DNA from: Bacteroidales bacterium UBA7009
GTDB lineage: Bacteria; Bacteroidota; Bacteroidia; Bacteroidales; Paludibacteraceae
Assembly (NCBI GenBank): GCA_002449665.1
Contig: DJXH01000016.1
Span: 1 to 64,000 of the forward strand
Direction: 5' to 3'
Length of the DNA: 64,000 nucleotides
The notes beneath the pieces were generated by a model. The model had not been told where the DNA came from and made no database searches. It saw nothing but the letters and a program-made list of their open reading frames with translations. Positions 1-8,262 of the stretch are shown here, in pieces. Within the stretch, counting starts at the first letter, position 1. Each line of letters begins with the position of its first letter. A program made the translations under genes and the position numbers.

Positions 1-100
1 ACTCACCCATCTCTCCTTCGCGTTCGGCAACAAGGTCGCACCGACTGACCGCTCCGCGCTCATTAAAGCGACTTGTGCCTCCGCTCTTAATCAAAAACAT
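1..100 (-). CDS. partial ORF of unknown function, runs off the window edge
   Basis: On the minus strand an ATG at 100 opens a frame of 33 codons that stays open to base 1. The predicted N-terminus is MFLIKSGGTSRFNERGAV and is rich in Arg, Glu and Gly. A Bacteroidota-type promoter on the same strand (193-200) could transcribe it with a leader of roughly 90 nt. I do not recognise a family. It may equally be a non-coding part of a repeated element, because its start codon sits inside an inverted repeat. Coding status is uncertain. Confidence 0.25.
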   Translation of the reverse strand, partial: MFLIKSGGTSRFNERGAVSRCDLVAEREGEMGE

Positions 101-122
101 TTTCTACGCAAATGTTTTGATT
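89..122. repeat. inverted repeat upstream of the edge ORF
   Basis: Arms at 89-102 (AATCAAAAACATTT) and 110-122 (AAATGTTTTGATT) are complementary apart from one extra A. They are separated by a 7-nt loop (tctacgc). The hairpin lies in the leader or start region of the leftward edge ORF and may be regulatory or a repeat-element end. Bases 1-299 hold nothing else I can support beyond the two promoters. Confidence 0.45.
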
Positions 123-192
123 ATATTGGTTTATCAGGTTGTTTTGCTAAAAGTCTATCACTAACTGATGACACACTTGTCAAAAGCGGGTG

Positions 193-224
193 CAAAAGTA
201 CGGCGGAAATTTGATATGTGCAAA
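193..224 (-). promoter_or_regulatory. leftward promoter (TACTTTTG, -33 TTTG)
   Basis: Plus-strand CAAAAGTA at 193-200 reads TACTTTTG on the minus strand, matching TAnnTTTG. CAAA at 221-224 gives a TTTG -33 element 20 nt upstream. It is divergent from the promoter of the ABC ATPase gene. Confidence 0.5.
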
Positions 225-259
225 TATTTGTACATTTTTTTGATAAGTTTTGCAAAAAA

Positions 260-290
260 TTGCACATTTTCACAAAAACAGCTACCTTTG
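260..290 (+). promoter_or_regulatory. promoter of the GldA-like ATPase gene
   Basis: TACCTTTG at 283-290 is an exact -7 element. TTGC at 260-263 is the -33 candidate at normal spacing. The -7 element ends only 9 nt before the ATG at 300, so the leader should be a few nucleotides at most. Confidence 0.65.
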
Positions 291-299
291 CACCCGACT

Positions 300-986
300 A
301 TGCCTATTACTATAGAACATATAAACAAACATTACGGCAAGCAGCAGGTACTACACGATGTTTCTCTCCGGCTTGAAGACAACGAGGTAGTAGGTCTGCT
401 CGGTCCGAACGGTGCGGGCAAGACCACGCTGATGAAGATTCTGCTCGGGATAATCAAAGCCGATAAAGACACAGAGCATCAGCCGAAAGCAGTTGGTCCG
501 CTCAAAGCGGGATACCTGCCGGAGCAGAATCCGCTGTATCTTGATATGTACGTAAAAGAGTATCTGCAGTTTATCGCCGGTCTTACTCATAGTAAGGACG
601 AGGTAGAGCCGCTTATTGAGCGTGTCGGACTACAACCCGAGGCGGGCAAACGCATAGGAGAGTTAAGCAAAGGTTACAAACAGCGTGTGGGCTTGGCAAG
701 TGCGCTTATGGGCAATCCCGAACTTGTAGTACTTGACGAACCGACCACCGGCTTGGACCCGAACCAGATAGAGGACATAAGGCAGATAATACGTGAAGAG
801 GGGAAGAAACGCACTGTTATACTTTCCACTCACATACTGCAAGAGGTGAAAGAGATGTGTTCGCGCGTAGTGATAATAGACCATGGACATATCCGCGCAG
901 ACAGGCAGATAGACGAAATAGACAACCTTGAGGAGTTTTTCCGCAGCGTGACCCGCTCTGAAACAAAAGAACCCACACCCAACTGA
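300..986 (+). CDS. ABC transporter ATP-binding protein, GldA-like
   Basis: This is an ABC-type ATPase of 228 residues that would power an ABC-2 type exporter at the inner membrane. Walker A GPNGAGKT is near residues 35-42, the signature LSKGY near 121 and Walker [10 protein letters not shown] near 142-150. The phrase [18 protein letters not shown] resembles GldA of the gliding-motility and export ATPases. The ATG at 300 is chosen because the core promoter ends at 290; an in-frame upstream start at 168 would lie before the promoter. GldA proteins usually have about 70 more C-terminal residues, so this copy is short. No partner permease is adjacent. ruvB starts 2 nt after the stop, implying co-transcription. 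ATPase identity is certain; the GldA assignment is by resemblance. Confidence 0.85.
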   Translation: MPITIEHINKHYGKQQVLHDVSLRLEDNEVVGLLGPNGAGKTTLMKILLGIIKADKDTEHQPKAVGPLKAGYLPEQNPLYLDMYVKEYLQFIAGLTHSKDEVEPLIERVGLQPEAGKRIGELSKGYKQRVGLASALMGNPELVVLDEPTTGLDPNQIEDIRQIIREEGKKRTVILSTHILQEVKEMCSRVVIIDHGHIRADRQIDEIDNLEEFFRSVTRSETKEPTPN

Positions 987-987
987 T

Positions 988-2010
988 ATGCAAGACTATT
1001 TTGACATACGCCAAAAGATGACGGAGAAGGAGCAGGACAATGCACTTCGTCCGCTGTCGTTCAGCGACTTTGCCGGTCAGACGAAGATTGTAAGCAACCT
1101 GCGCATTTTCGTTCAGGCAGCCCGAATGCGGCACGAGAGTCTTGACCACGTGCTGCTGTTCGGTCCTCCCGGGCTTGGCAAGACCACACTCTCTAACATC
1201 ATAGCCAATGAACTTGGTGTCGGGTTCAAGATTACGAGCGGTCCGGTGCTTGACAAGCCGGGCGACCTTGCCGGTCTGCTCACCTCGCTTGAGCCGAACG
1301 ATGTACTTTTCATAGACGAGATACACCGATTGTCGCCCATAGTGGAAGAGTACTTGTACTCCGCTATGGAGGACTACCGCATAGACATCATGATAGACAA
1401 AGGTCCATCAGCCCGCACCATTCAGATTGACCTTAACCGTTTTACGCTCATAGGAGCCACCACCCGCAGCGGTCTTCTGACATCTCCGCTTCGCGCTCGT
1501 TTCGGTATCAGTTGCCACCTTGAGTACTACGACGCAGACATACTCTCCGGTATAGTAGAACGCTCGGCTGGTTTGCTCGGCATAGAGATAGACTCATCGG
1601 CAGCAACAGAGATAGCGCGTCGCAGCCGTGGTACGCCGCGTATAGCCAATGCACTGCTACGGCGAGTGAGGGACTTTGCGCAGGTGAAAGGCGACGGACG
1701 CATAGACCTTGAGATAGCCCGCTATGCACTGGAGGCACTAAACATTGACACCTTCGGACTTGACGAGATAGACAACAAACTGCTATCCACTATCATAGAC
1801 AAGTTTAAGGGCGGACCGGTAGGACTGAACACCATTGCCACGGCTATGGGCGAAGACCCCGGGACGATAGAAGATGTATATGAGCCGTATCTGATAAAAG
1901 AAGGCTTTATTAAACGCACTCCACGCGGAAGGGAGGTAACGGATTTGACTTACCGCCACCTGAATAAATCGCCGTGGCGCAAAGACGAACAACAGCAGGA
2001 ACTCTTCTAA
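988..2010 (+). CDS. ruvB: Holliday junction branch-migration helicase RuvB
   Basis: RuvB is the hexameric AAA+ motor that, with RuvA, drives branch migration of Holliday junctions in recombinational repair. The 340-residue length is typical. Seen here are the N-terminal [12 protein letters not shown] entry, Walker A GPPGLGKT (about residue 59), Walker B FIDEIH (about 110), sensor 1 [10 protein letters not shown], the arginine finger region LRARFGI, and the C-terminal winged helix with [12 protein letters not shown]. The ATG at 988 follows the TGA of the ABC ATPase by 1 nt, so translation is probably coupled. ruvA and ruvC are not in this window. Confidence 0.97.
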   Translation: MQDYFDIRQKMTEKEQDNALRPLSFSDFAGQTKIVSNLRIFVQAARMRHESLDHVLLFGPPGLGKTTLSNIIANELGVGFKITSGPVLDKPGDLAGLLTSLEPNDVLFIDEIHRLSPIVEEYLYSAMEDYRIDIMIDKGPSARTIQIDLNRFTLIGATTRSGLLTSPLRARFGISCHLEYYDADILSGIVERSAGLLGIEIDSSAATEIARRSRGTPRIANALLRRVRDFAQVKGDGRIDLEIARYALEALNIDTFGLDEIDNKLLSTIIDKFKGGPVGLNTIATAMGEDPGTIEDVYEPYLIKEGFIKRTPRGREVTDLTYRHLNKSPWRKDEQQQELF

Positions 2011-2022
2011 AAACACTGAGTA

Positions 2023-2796
2023 ATGAAGGAATACAAAGCCATATTTATAGACTGGGACGACACTATTGGCGACTGGTCGAGCGCGGCACTCGCAGCACAA
2101 AAAGACATCTATGCCAAGTACTCGCTGAGCGAGTTCGGATGTACGTTTGGCGAGTGGTTCAGTCTCTATCACGACCACAACAACCTGCTGTGGGAACAAT
2201 ATGGCAGAAGTGAGATAAGCAAAGAGTATCTTCAGCGCGACCGCTTCCTCCACCCTCTCGTAACGGCATTAGGCGGCAGCGAGGTGCTGATGCAATCTGC
2301 ACGCTTTCAAAGTCTTGCCGACAATATGGGCAGCGACTTTCTTCAACTCACAAACAAGTATTTCTCTCTTATGCCGGACGCGGAAACCGTCATACCCGCC
2401 CTCGCAGAGCGTTATCCTCTCACAGTTGTGAGCAACGGCTTTCAAGAGGTGCAGTACTACAAACTGATGCATTCGGGGCTAAGACAACACTTCGAGAACG
2501 TTATATTAAGCGAAGAGATCGGTGTACAAAAACCGTCTGTGCGTTTTTTTGATATCGCTCTTGATACCGCTAACCTTAAACGCCGAGAGCACAACTTGCC
2601 GCCGCTCACGACAGACGATATTCTGATGATAGGCGACAGTTATACAAGCGACATAAAAGGAGCCATAGCCGCTCATATAGACCAACTATGGCTCTGTCCT
2701 GATAGCGAGGCGATGACAGACGACAGCCGCCCCGCGACGTATAAGGTCATCGGACTTAATAAGATTCTTCCTCTTTTGGAAAACTGCCGTTCTTGA
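2023..2796 (+). CDS. HAD-superfamily hydrolase, YjjG-like nucleotidase
   Basis: A 257-residue cytosolic HAD phosphatase. Motif I is DWDDT (residues 10-14; nucleophile D10, acid D12), motif II VVSNGF, motif III lysine in GVQKPSVRFF, motif IV MIGDSYTSDIKG. The helical cap between motifs I and II places it with YjjG-type (deoxy)nucleotide monophosphatases; actual substrate is unknown. It lies 12 nt downstream of ruvB and is probably co-transcribed. Its last 41 bases overlap the end of panB tail to tail, so the two convergent genes share coding sequence and no terminator is present between them. Confidence 0.85.
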   Translation: MKEYKAIFIDWDDTIGDWSSAALAAQKDIYAKYSLSEFGCTFGEWFSLYHDHNNLLWEQYGRSEISKEYLQRDRFLHPLVTALGGSEVLMQSARFQSLADNMGSDFLQLTNKYFSLMPDAETVIPALAERYPLTVVSNGFQEVQYYKLMHSGLRQHFENVILSEEIGVQKPSVRFFDIALDTANLKRREHNLPPLTTDDILMIGDSYTSDIKGAIAAHIDQLWLCPDSEAMTDDSRPATYKVIGLNKILPLLENCRS

Positions 2797-3580
2797 CAGC
2801 CTCAGTATAGTCCTGCACAGCCTTTTCCACTTCCTCTGCAAGGTTGGCGAAATGCCGTAAGAACTTAGGTTTGAAGCCTTTGTTAAAGCCGAGCATATCG
2901 TGCAGCACAAGTACTTGTCCGCTTGTGCCGTTTCCGGCTCCTATACCGATAGTGGCACAGCGATAAGGCTTTACCTCTTCCGTAACACGTGCTGCCAACT
3001 CGGCGGGGATTTTCTCAAGTACTATACAGAAACAGCCTGCCTCGGCGAGTAGTCTGGCATCGTCAAGCAGTTTGTCAGCCTCGGCTTCATCTTTGGCTCT
3101 TAGTCCGAAGCCGCCGAACTGATTGACAGACTGCGGTGTAAGTCCGAGATGACCGCATACGGGAACACCGGCAGCAAGGATGCGTTTGATGGCAGGCAGC
3201 ATCTCTGCCCCACCCTCTATCTTGACAGCATCGCAGCCGGACTCTTTGAGCACACGGATACAACTGTGCACTGCCTCATCGTCGCTCACCTGATAACTGC
3301 CGAAGGGCATATCTACCACAACCATAGACTTTTGAGCGGCACGGACTACGCCACGCGAAAGGAAAATCATCTCGTCGAGAGTAATGGGCAAGGTGGTGGT
3401 GTTGCCGCATACGATATTGGAGGCACTATCGCCCACAAGGAGCATATCCACTCCGGCTTCATCTACAAGACGAGCGAGAGTATAATCATAGCTCGTCAGC
3501 ATACTTATTTTCTCGCCCGATACCGCCATCTGGCGTATTCGCGCAGTAGTGGTGCGGGTATTTTGTACATGGACACTCAT
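2756..3580 (-). CDS. panB: 3-methyl-2-oxobutanoate hydroxymethyltransferase PanB
   Basis: PanB transfers a hydroxymethyl group from 5,10-methylene-tetrahydrofolate to 2-oxoisovalerate, the first committed step of pantothenate synthesis. The 274-residue protein shows MLTSYDYTLARLVDEAG, the Mg-binding LLVGDSASN loop, DMPFGSYQ, GHLGLTPQSV, the catalytic Glu in VLEKIPAEL and GIGAGNGTSGQVLV. Start 3580 is taken because the upstream in-frame extension would cross the divergent promoter region and the family starts with this arrangement. CoaBC, later in the CoA route, is at 15.7 kb. The gene overlaps the HAD gene by 41 nt at its 3' end. Confidence 0.96.
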   Translation of the reverse strand: MSVHVQNTRTTTARIRQMAVSGEKISMLTSYDYTLARLVDEAGVDMLLVGDSASNIVCGNTTTLPITLDEMIFLSRGVVRAAQKSMVVVDMPFGSYQVSDDEAVHSCIRVLKESGCDAVKIEGGAEMLPAIKRILAAGVPVCGHLGLTPQSVNQFGGFGLRAKDEAEADKLLDDARLLAEAGCFCIVLEKIPAELAARVTEEVKPYRCATIGIGAGNGTSGQVLVLHDMLGFNKGFKPKFLRHFANLAEEVEKAVQDYTEAVKNGSFPKEEESY

Positions 3581-3618
3581 ATTATGAACTTTTAATAGGT
3601 TTGTGTATAAAAGGGCTG

Positions 3619-3650
3619 CAAAGGTATTGCAATTTTTGCACAAAGCCAAA
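3619..3650 (-). promoter_or_regulatory. panB promoter
   Basis: CAAAGGTA at 3619-3626 reads TACCTTTG on the minus strand and CAAA at 3647-3650 supplies the -33 TTTG with 20-nt spacing. Leader to the panB ATG is roughly 30 nt. It overlaps the divergent permease promoter, so the two are probably mutually exclusive or co-regulated. Confidence 0.65.
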
Positions 3651-3666
3651 AAAATCCGTACCTTTG
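3635..3666 (+). promoter_or_regulatory. promoter of the FecCD-type permease gene
   Basis: TTTG at 3635-3638 and TACCTTTG at 3659-3666, 20 nt apart. The -7 element ends 8 nt before the ATG at 3675, predicting a nearly leaderless mRNA. It overlaps the opposing panB promoter. Confidence 0.65.
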
Positions 3667-3674
3667 CAGCGGTT

Positions 3675-4655
3675 ATGAAAGAAAAAAGAAAGAATATCGT
3701 ACTTTTTACGTCTTTGCTGCTCTTGCTGCTTGCTCTCTCACTGCTTGATATATGTTCGGGCAGCCGTTGGCTCAACCCTTTTGCGGCGGGCGAAACGTTG
3801 GTGGACAAGCAGATACTATGGCAACTGCGCCTGCCCAAGATGCTTACCGCCATACTCGCCGGTGCGGCATTGTCGGTGAGCGGACTTATGATGCAGACGC
3901 TGTTCCGTAATCCGCTTGCTGGACCTTATATCCTCGGCGTGAGCAGCGGTGCTTCGCTCGGCGTGGCTGTGATGACGATAGGCGGCATAAGTGCATTTAT
4001 CGGTACAGGCGCGGCAAACAACATAGCGATAACGGGTGCCGCCATAGTCGGCAGTTTTCTTGTACTCGGACTTGTAATGCTGACGGCGAGGAAAGTGAAA
4101 AGCAACGTTAGTCTGCTTATAGTGGGAATGATGATTGGTTCGATAGCCGGTGCTGTGGTCAATCTGCTGCAGAACTTCGCCAATCCCGATGCACTCAAAC
4201 TGTTTATCACTTGGACTTTCGGCAGCCTGAACAGCGTAGGCTGGAGCGAGATGCGAGTGATGCTGCCTGTCGTAGCAGTCGGGCTTGTGCTGTCGCTGCT
4301 GCTGATAAAAGATCTTGACGGAATGCGGCTCGGGGAGAACTATGCAACGGCACTCGGTATCAATGTGGAGAGGACACGACTTATGATAGTTGTTGCCACG
4401 GGACTGTTAGCAGGCGGAGTAACGGTCTTCTGCGGACCCATTGCCTTCGTGGGCGTTGCCGTACCGCATATAGCACGTGGAATACTCGGTACGTCAAGCC
4501 ATCGTCTGACCCTTCCGGCATCACTGCTTATAGGTGCCTGCCTGCTGCTCGTCTGCGACATTCTATGCAGCCTCGGGACATATCCGTTGCCTGTTTCGAC
4601 AGTTAGCGCACTGTTCGGCGCACCGATAATAATAAGGATAATAGTCAGGAGTTAG
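3675..4655 (+). CDS. FecCD-family iron-siderophore/heme/cobalamin ABC permease, orphan
   Basis: A polytopic inner-membrane permease of 326 residues in the BtuC/FecCD/FhuB family, which imports ferric siderophores, heme or cobalamin. The family signature is clear: LSVSGLMMQTLFRNPLAGP followed by YILGVSSGASLG, and later FVGVAVPHIARGILG and GTYPLPVSTVSALFGAP. About nine to ten hydrophobic helices are visible. The ATG at 3675 lies 8 nt after a perfect -7 box. No substrate-binding protein or ABC ATPase is adjacent, so the importer must be completed from elsewhere and the substrate is unknown. Its stop overlaps the stop of the convergent hydrolase gene by 4 nt. Confidence 0.9.
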   Translation: MKEKRKNIVLFTSLLLLLLALSLLDICSGSRWLNPFAAGETLVDKQILWQLRLPKMLTAILAGAALSVSGLMMQTLFRNPLAGPYILGVSSGASLGVAVMTIGGISAFIGTGAANNIAITGAAIVGSFLVLGLVMLTARKVKSNVSLLIVGMMIGSIAGAVVNLLQNFANPDALKLFITWTFGSLNSVGWSEMRVMLPVVAVGLVLSLLLIKDLDGMRLGENYATALGINVERTRLMIVVATGLLAGGVTVFCGPIAFVGVAVPHIARGILGTSSHRLTLPASLLIGACLLLVCDILCSLGTYPLPVSTVSALFGAPIIIRIIVRS

Positions 4656-5956
4656 AGCCTTTTGTAGATGTTGCGGAAGAAGATTAGAGCGGCTTGCATA
4701 TGTATGCCGTAGTTGCCGAAGTCGTACTCTACGTTAGAAGCACCTCTTTCCTGCAAAAAAGTCTGGACATACTGGCTGTTCTCAAACGGCACCATATCAT
4801 CGTTCAGGCTGTGAAAAAGATATAACTGCGCTACAGGCGTGAAAGGTTGAATCGTATTTTTTAGCAATGCGGAATAAAAACGGTCGGTGGGAGTTGCATT
4901 TTTATCAAGGGCAACCGGTTCTAACAGACGGCTTAACCTGAATCCGAACTCGTCAGCCACTTCGTACATAGTCTTATCTTTGCTTCCTATATAATAAGAG
5001 TAACGGTCTAAAAGGAAAGGTGTGAAAAGCATATTCAAGTCCATCTTTAACGATTCAGCCGCATTCATTCCCGCCAAAAGCATCGGCACTGCACACGGTA
5101 TGGCGGTAGTGTCCTGCGAAGAGTAGATGTCGTATGTAGCGGCTATATTATATGGTCCGGCCCCTGCATATACGCTCTTTATATAGAATTCTCTCTTATA
5201 TTTTTCTTCAATTTCGCGTTGTAGAGCGAGAGTCAGTCCTCCGCCCTGCGAATAGCCTAAAAGGATGAGACGGTCGTCAAACTCCAATCCTAATGAACGG
5301 ATATATGGGATAGCGGCACGGAGCAGGTCTATCTGTGAGGAAATCTCCGTTTTGAGGTGCAGGTAGGGGTGAATCAACTGCTCCGTTATCCCGTAGCCTA
5401 TATAGTCGGACATAATCACAATGTATCCTTTAGTAGCATATATACCCTCTATGCTAAAAGCATTACTCGGCACTTCGGCAGAAGAGCAGACCGTATAGTG
5501 GCTGGCAAGCACAAGGTTTTTAATCTCTCCCTGCTTGGGTATATATATTTTCCCTGAAAGAGTAACGGAATCGCCGTTTACATCCACAGAGCGGTATTTT
5601 ACAGGCACTTGTCGCACCATGGAAAATATCATACTAAGCATCTTGTCCGCCCCCGTAGAGTTATCCTCAAAACGGTGATTGGCAAGGTTAAAGGGCATTG
5701 TGTTTGTTTTCAGCGACTGACTGAGCAGTTGCCAAAACCTGTCGTCTTGCAGGATATTGACAGCGGTCATATCATTTACCGCACTGCCTACCAACTGCTC
5801 GCCTTTCTTGAAAATATCATCAAGAAAACTGCTGCTATTTTGCTTTCTATACGTATAGTTTTTGTACGTATCCAAGTCCACATATTGGGCAAAGAGACGG
5901 CTTGGAAATGTAAAGACAAATATACATATAAGAGTTATTCTAAAAAGTATTCTCAT
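4652..5956 (-). CDS. secreted alpha/beta hydrolase, lipase/esterase-like
   Basis: A 434-residue exported hydrolase. The N-terminus is a signal peptide (positive start, hydrophobic core, cleavage near LFAQ). The nucleophile elbow GYSQGGG is visible mid-protein, preceded by an oxyanion region LVLASHYTVCSS; the likely acid is in HSLNDDMVPFENS and the likely His in YGIHMQAAL. This order resembles secretory lipase/esterase families; the substrate is unknown. It is the last gene of a leftward operon beginning with the TRL-like lipoprotein: the preceding gene ends 17 nt inside it, so translation is probably coupled. It meets the FecCD permease gene tail to tail. Confidence 0.8.
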   Translation of the reverse strand: MRILFRITLICIFVFTFPSRLFAQYVDLDTYKNYTYRKQNSSSFLDDIFKKGEQLVGSAVNDMTAVNILQDDRFWQLLSQSLKTNTMPFNLANHRFEDNSTGADKMLSMIFSMVRQVPVKYRSVDVNGDSVTLSGKIYIPKQGEIKNLVLASHYTVCSSAEVPSNAFSIEGIYATKGYIVIMSDYIGYGITEQLIHPYLHLKTEISSQIDLLRAAIPYIRSLGLEFDDRLILLGYSQGGGLTLALQREIEEKYKREFYIKSVYAGAGPYNIAATYDIYSSQDTTAIPCAVPMLLAGMNAAESLKMDLNMLFTPFLLDRYSYYIGSKDKTMYEVADEFGFRLSRLLEPVALDKNATPTDRFYSALLKNTIQPFTPVAQLYLFHSLNDDMVPFENSQYVQTFLQERGASNVEYDFGNYGIHMQAALIFFRNIYKRL

Positions 5957-6620
5957 TGTTACTTGTTTGTTGTTCTACATAAAGTTTTTCTGCCACATTT
6001 TTAAGGTTTTGCATATAGCGGTTTACCCGCCATTCCACAGAGTTTTTATATACCTTCATATTGATGAACAGATTGAAAAACCATCCGTATTTGATGTTGA
6101 TGTCCATAAGAAAGGCGGAGTGTGTCGGATCTATGGGAACGATATATATGTTTCCCCATCCGCAGTCTATGAGTTTGCCGGTGTAAACCACATCTATCAA
6201 AAAATGGCGGTTAAAATTACTGATATTATGGGGCGTAAGCGTATCAACACACAGACCTTCACTATAGACAATCTCTTTCTTTTCGTCTATAACCTTGCCT
6301 TCAAACATTATATTCTTTATCCTCGTAAAACCCGGTATGACGATATCTGTTACTATCCTGCCATAGTTTTTCTCGGGTATATAGATAGTTTCTTTATACT
6401 CCAAGAGGAAGGTGTTTTTCTCTTGGTCTTCTTGAGTTCCCGTACCATATAAAGCCCAGTCAAACAGAGCATCGGGACTTGTCTGAAAGTCTTTTACAAA
6501 GCGGGCGAATATGGTATCTGACACTTCGGCAGGAGCATTAACCTCAATGCCGCATACCGTAGAATAGGTTTTGTCGGCATAAAACGAAGTGATTAGGCAA
6601 AGAAAGCAGACTACATTCAT
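5940..6620 (-). CDS. exported protein of unknown function
   Basis: A 226-residue protein with a short N-terminal hydrophobic segment (MNVVCFLCLITSF) that could be a signal peptide. The body is mixed alpha/beta with several aromatic beta strands. It ends in a helix containing RYMQNLKNVAEKLY, which faintly recalls the closing helix of START/SRPBCC ligand-binding folds. That resemblance is weak and I assign no function. It overlaps the gene before it by 4 nt (ATGA) and the hydrolase after it by 17 nt, so it is a co-translated member of the six-gene operon. Confidence 0.65.
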   Translation of the reverse strand: MNVVCFLCLITSFYADKTYSTVCGIEVNAPAEVSDTIFARFVKDFQTSPDALFDWALYGTGTQEDQEKNTFLLEYKETIYIPEKNYGRIVTDIVIPGFTRIKNIMFEGKVIDEKKEIVYSEGLCVDTLTPHNISNFNRHFLIDVVYTGKLIDCGWGNIYIVPIDPTHSAFLMDINIKYGWFFNLFINMKVYKNSVEWRVNRYMQNLKNVAEKLYVEQQTSNNENTF

Positions 6621-7171
6621 AGTGATATATGAGTTATGACTACGACAAGCAACGTGATGGCAAGGGAATAAAATGCAGCCGACTCAAGCCAGAAAAGCGG
6701 GCAATGTTTAAGCGTTTCAGTGCGGCTACCGGCGTAAAGCAACAGGGACAAGATACAAAGCCCCAACCAAAAAATCTTATATGCCACCACGTTCAGCCAG
6801 AATATGATACACAAGCATGCCGTCCATGCAAAGGCATAATGCACAATAGTGTGTCTGCGAGTTTTTTTATAGTCGGCTGTCGCCGCCACGATTATCATTG
6901 ATAGTATTGCCAACACCGGAACAATGGTGAACAAAGGCGAGAAAGAAGAAAACCAGGTCAGTTCGATCCATACCCAGCCGCCTGATATGCACAAAAATAA
7001 TGTTATTAAAGCAAAATAGTACCTTTTCTTTTGCTCGAAAATATAATAGGTGGTTGACAAGTTGTTTGGCAGCGGCGATACGCACAGAACAGAATAAAAA
7101 AACAAGGTAAAAGCAACTATATCCGCAACGAGCAGAATAACAGCAAGCGTATATGGAATGTATAACAACAT
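6617..7171 (-). CDS. six-helix membrane protein, tandem paralogue 1
   Basis: A 184-residue integral membrane protein with about six hydrophobic helices and no recognised family. It aligns along its length with the next gene upstream (7175-7705). Shared points include STTYY/SCTFYY near the first loop, a SPLFTIVPV/RALTLLPIG helix, a basic loop YKKTRRHTIVHY/YKRTQRLVYLHY and a C-terminal FWLESAAFYSL/LYLELLAFYSV. The pair therefore arose by tandem duplication. The gap to its paralogue is 3 nt and it overlaps the next gene by 4 nt. Its role is unknown; an envelope function fits the operon. Confidence 0.7.
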   Translation of the reverse strand: MLLYIPYTLAVILLVADIVAFTLFFYSVLCVSPLPNNLSTTYYIFEQKKRYYFALITLFLCISGGWVWIELTWFSSFSPLFTIVPVLAILSMIIVAATADYKKTRRHTIVHYAFAWTACLCIIFWLNVVAYKIFWLGLCILSLLLYAGSRTETLKHCPLFWLESAAFYSLAITLLVVVITHISL

Positions 7172-7174
7172 CTT

Positions 7175-7705
7175 TTATATCAGAACGAGGAGGATAATAT
7201 ATACTGAATAAAACGCCAACAGTTCCAAATACAGCAGGAAACAACGCTTCCAAGTTGCGGTCAGAAAGGCTATTACCGCCAAAAACGATGCCAATACGGC
7301 AACAACACAAAGCAAATACGGACATACCGCTAATGCCCATACAACGCTCAGTGCCGCTGCAGTAATGGCTGCACCGTAATGCAGATAAACAAGCCTTTGA
7401 GTGCGTTTGTATCTCGGGGTGAACATCACCATTGCGAGACAACAGCCAACGCCTATGGGCAACAGAGTTAATGCCCGGTAAGACGAATAGGCAAGAGTCT
7501 GCATTACCCAAACGGGAATGATGGTTAGGATGATGAGTAGCAGAAGCAAAGAAAGCAGCAATCCCCTGCCTTTACGCTGCCGCTCGGAGTAATAGAAAGT
7601 GCAAGACAAATCGTGTGTTATGCCGAAATTACATAATGTATATAAGGTATAAGCAGACAAAGTGAATATATTACACCAGACGACAACTTCGCACAACGTC
7701 CTCAT
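7175..7705 (-). CDS. six-helix membrane protein, tandem paralogue 2
   Basis: A 176-residue polytopic membrane protein, paralogous to the product of 6617-7171. The conserved basic loop YKRTQRLVYLHY sits between the middle helices and a conserved LELLAFYS motif lies in the last helix. No catalytic motif is visible. It overlaps the preceding gene by 4 nt (ATGA), consistent with translational coupling. No family recognised. Confidence 0.7.
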   Translation of the reverse strand: MRTLCEVVVWCNIFTLSAYTLYTLCNFGITHDLSCTFYYSERQRKGRGLLLSLLLLLIILTIIPVWVMQTLAYSSYRALTLLPIGVGCCLAMVMFTPRYKRTQRLVYLHYGAAITAAALSVVWALAVCPYLLCVVAVLASFLAVIAFLTATWKRCFLLYLELLAFYSVYIILLVLI

Positions 7706-8262
7706 AAATAGTTTTCCATCAATCTTTTATTATTCTCTATAAGACGAATCAACTGACACATCCATTCTTTTTCCTCTTTCCATTTTTTATCCTTTACGGC
7801 GTAGCAATACTCCTTATCTCGCGAGTAAATAACAAGTTTGAAAGCAGAGTCCGCAAAATAAATACGTTTCAAATAGTTGAACGGAAAATTAAGACAATGC
7901 CTATGTAAAAAAAGTTTCCCTTCCGGCTCAATAAAATAGGTTTGAAAAGCTATTGCTTGCCGCTCATCGCCGCTTATAATCACCATAGAATCAATAAAGA
8001 GTTGTTGCGGGATTAACAGGCTGATTTTAAGTGCAACACTATCCTCAGAAGTAAGATATGTTATATCGGCGGATAGGGGTTTGGAAGATTTGTCGCAACA
8101 AGGTATTTCGAAAGGCACAATAAAAAAAAGTTGCGCTCCTTCTCTTTGCTGCATTACATAGCGTTCCGAAAGTTTTGTAGCAGCAAAACAGGGAAGGTAT
8201 AATAACAGAAAAATCCCTATACCAAGCAACTTGGCATAGGGATTTTTGATATTACTCACCAT
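7702..8262 (-). CDS. exported protein of unknown function
   Basis: About 186 residues. The N-terminus MVSNIKNPYAKLLGIGIF leads into a hydrophobic stretch ending in CFAAT, a plausible signal peptide. The mature part contains two Cys (PCCDKSS), several beta strands and a charged Lys/Glu-rich C-terminal helix. ATG at 8262 is preferred; ATG at 8268 is two codons longer. Both overlap the stop of the TRL-like gene, so the gene is translationally coupled to it. A longer in-frame start at 8319 would sit deep inside the upstream gene. Function unknown. Confidence 0.65.
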   Translation of the reverse strand: MVSNIKNPYAKLLGIGIFLLLYLPCFAATKLSERYVMQQREGAQLFFIVPFEIPCCDKSSKPLSADITYLTSEDSVALKISLLIPQQLFIDSMVIISGDERQAIAFQTYFIEPEGKLFLHRHCLNFPFNYLKRIYFADSAFKLVIYSRDKEYCYAVKDKKWKEEKEWMCQLIRLIENNKRLMENYL

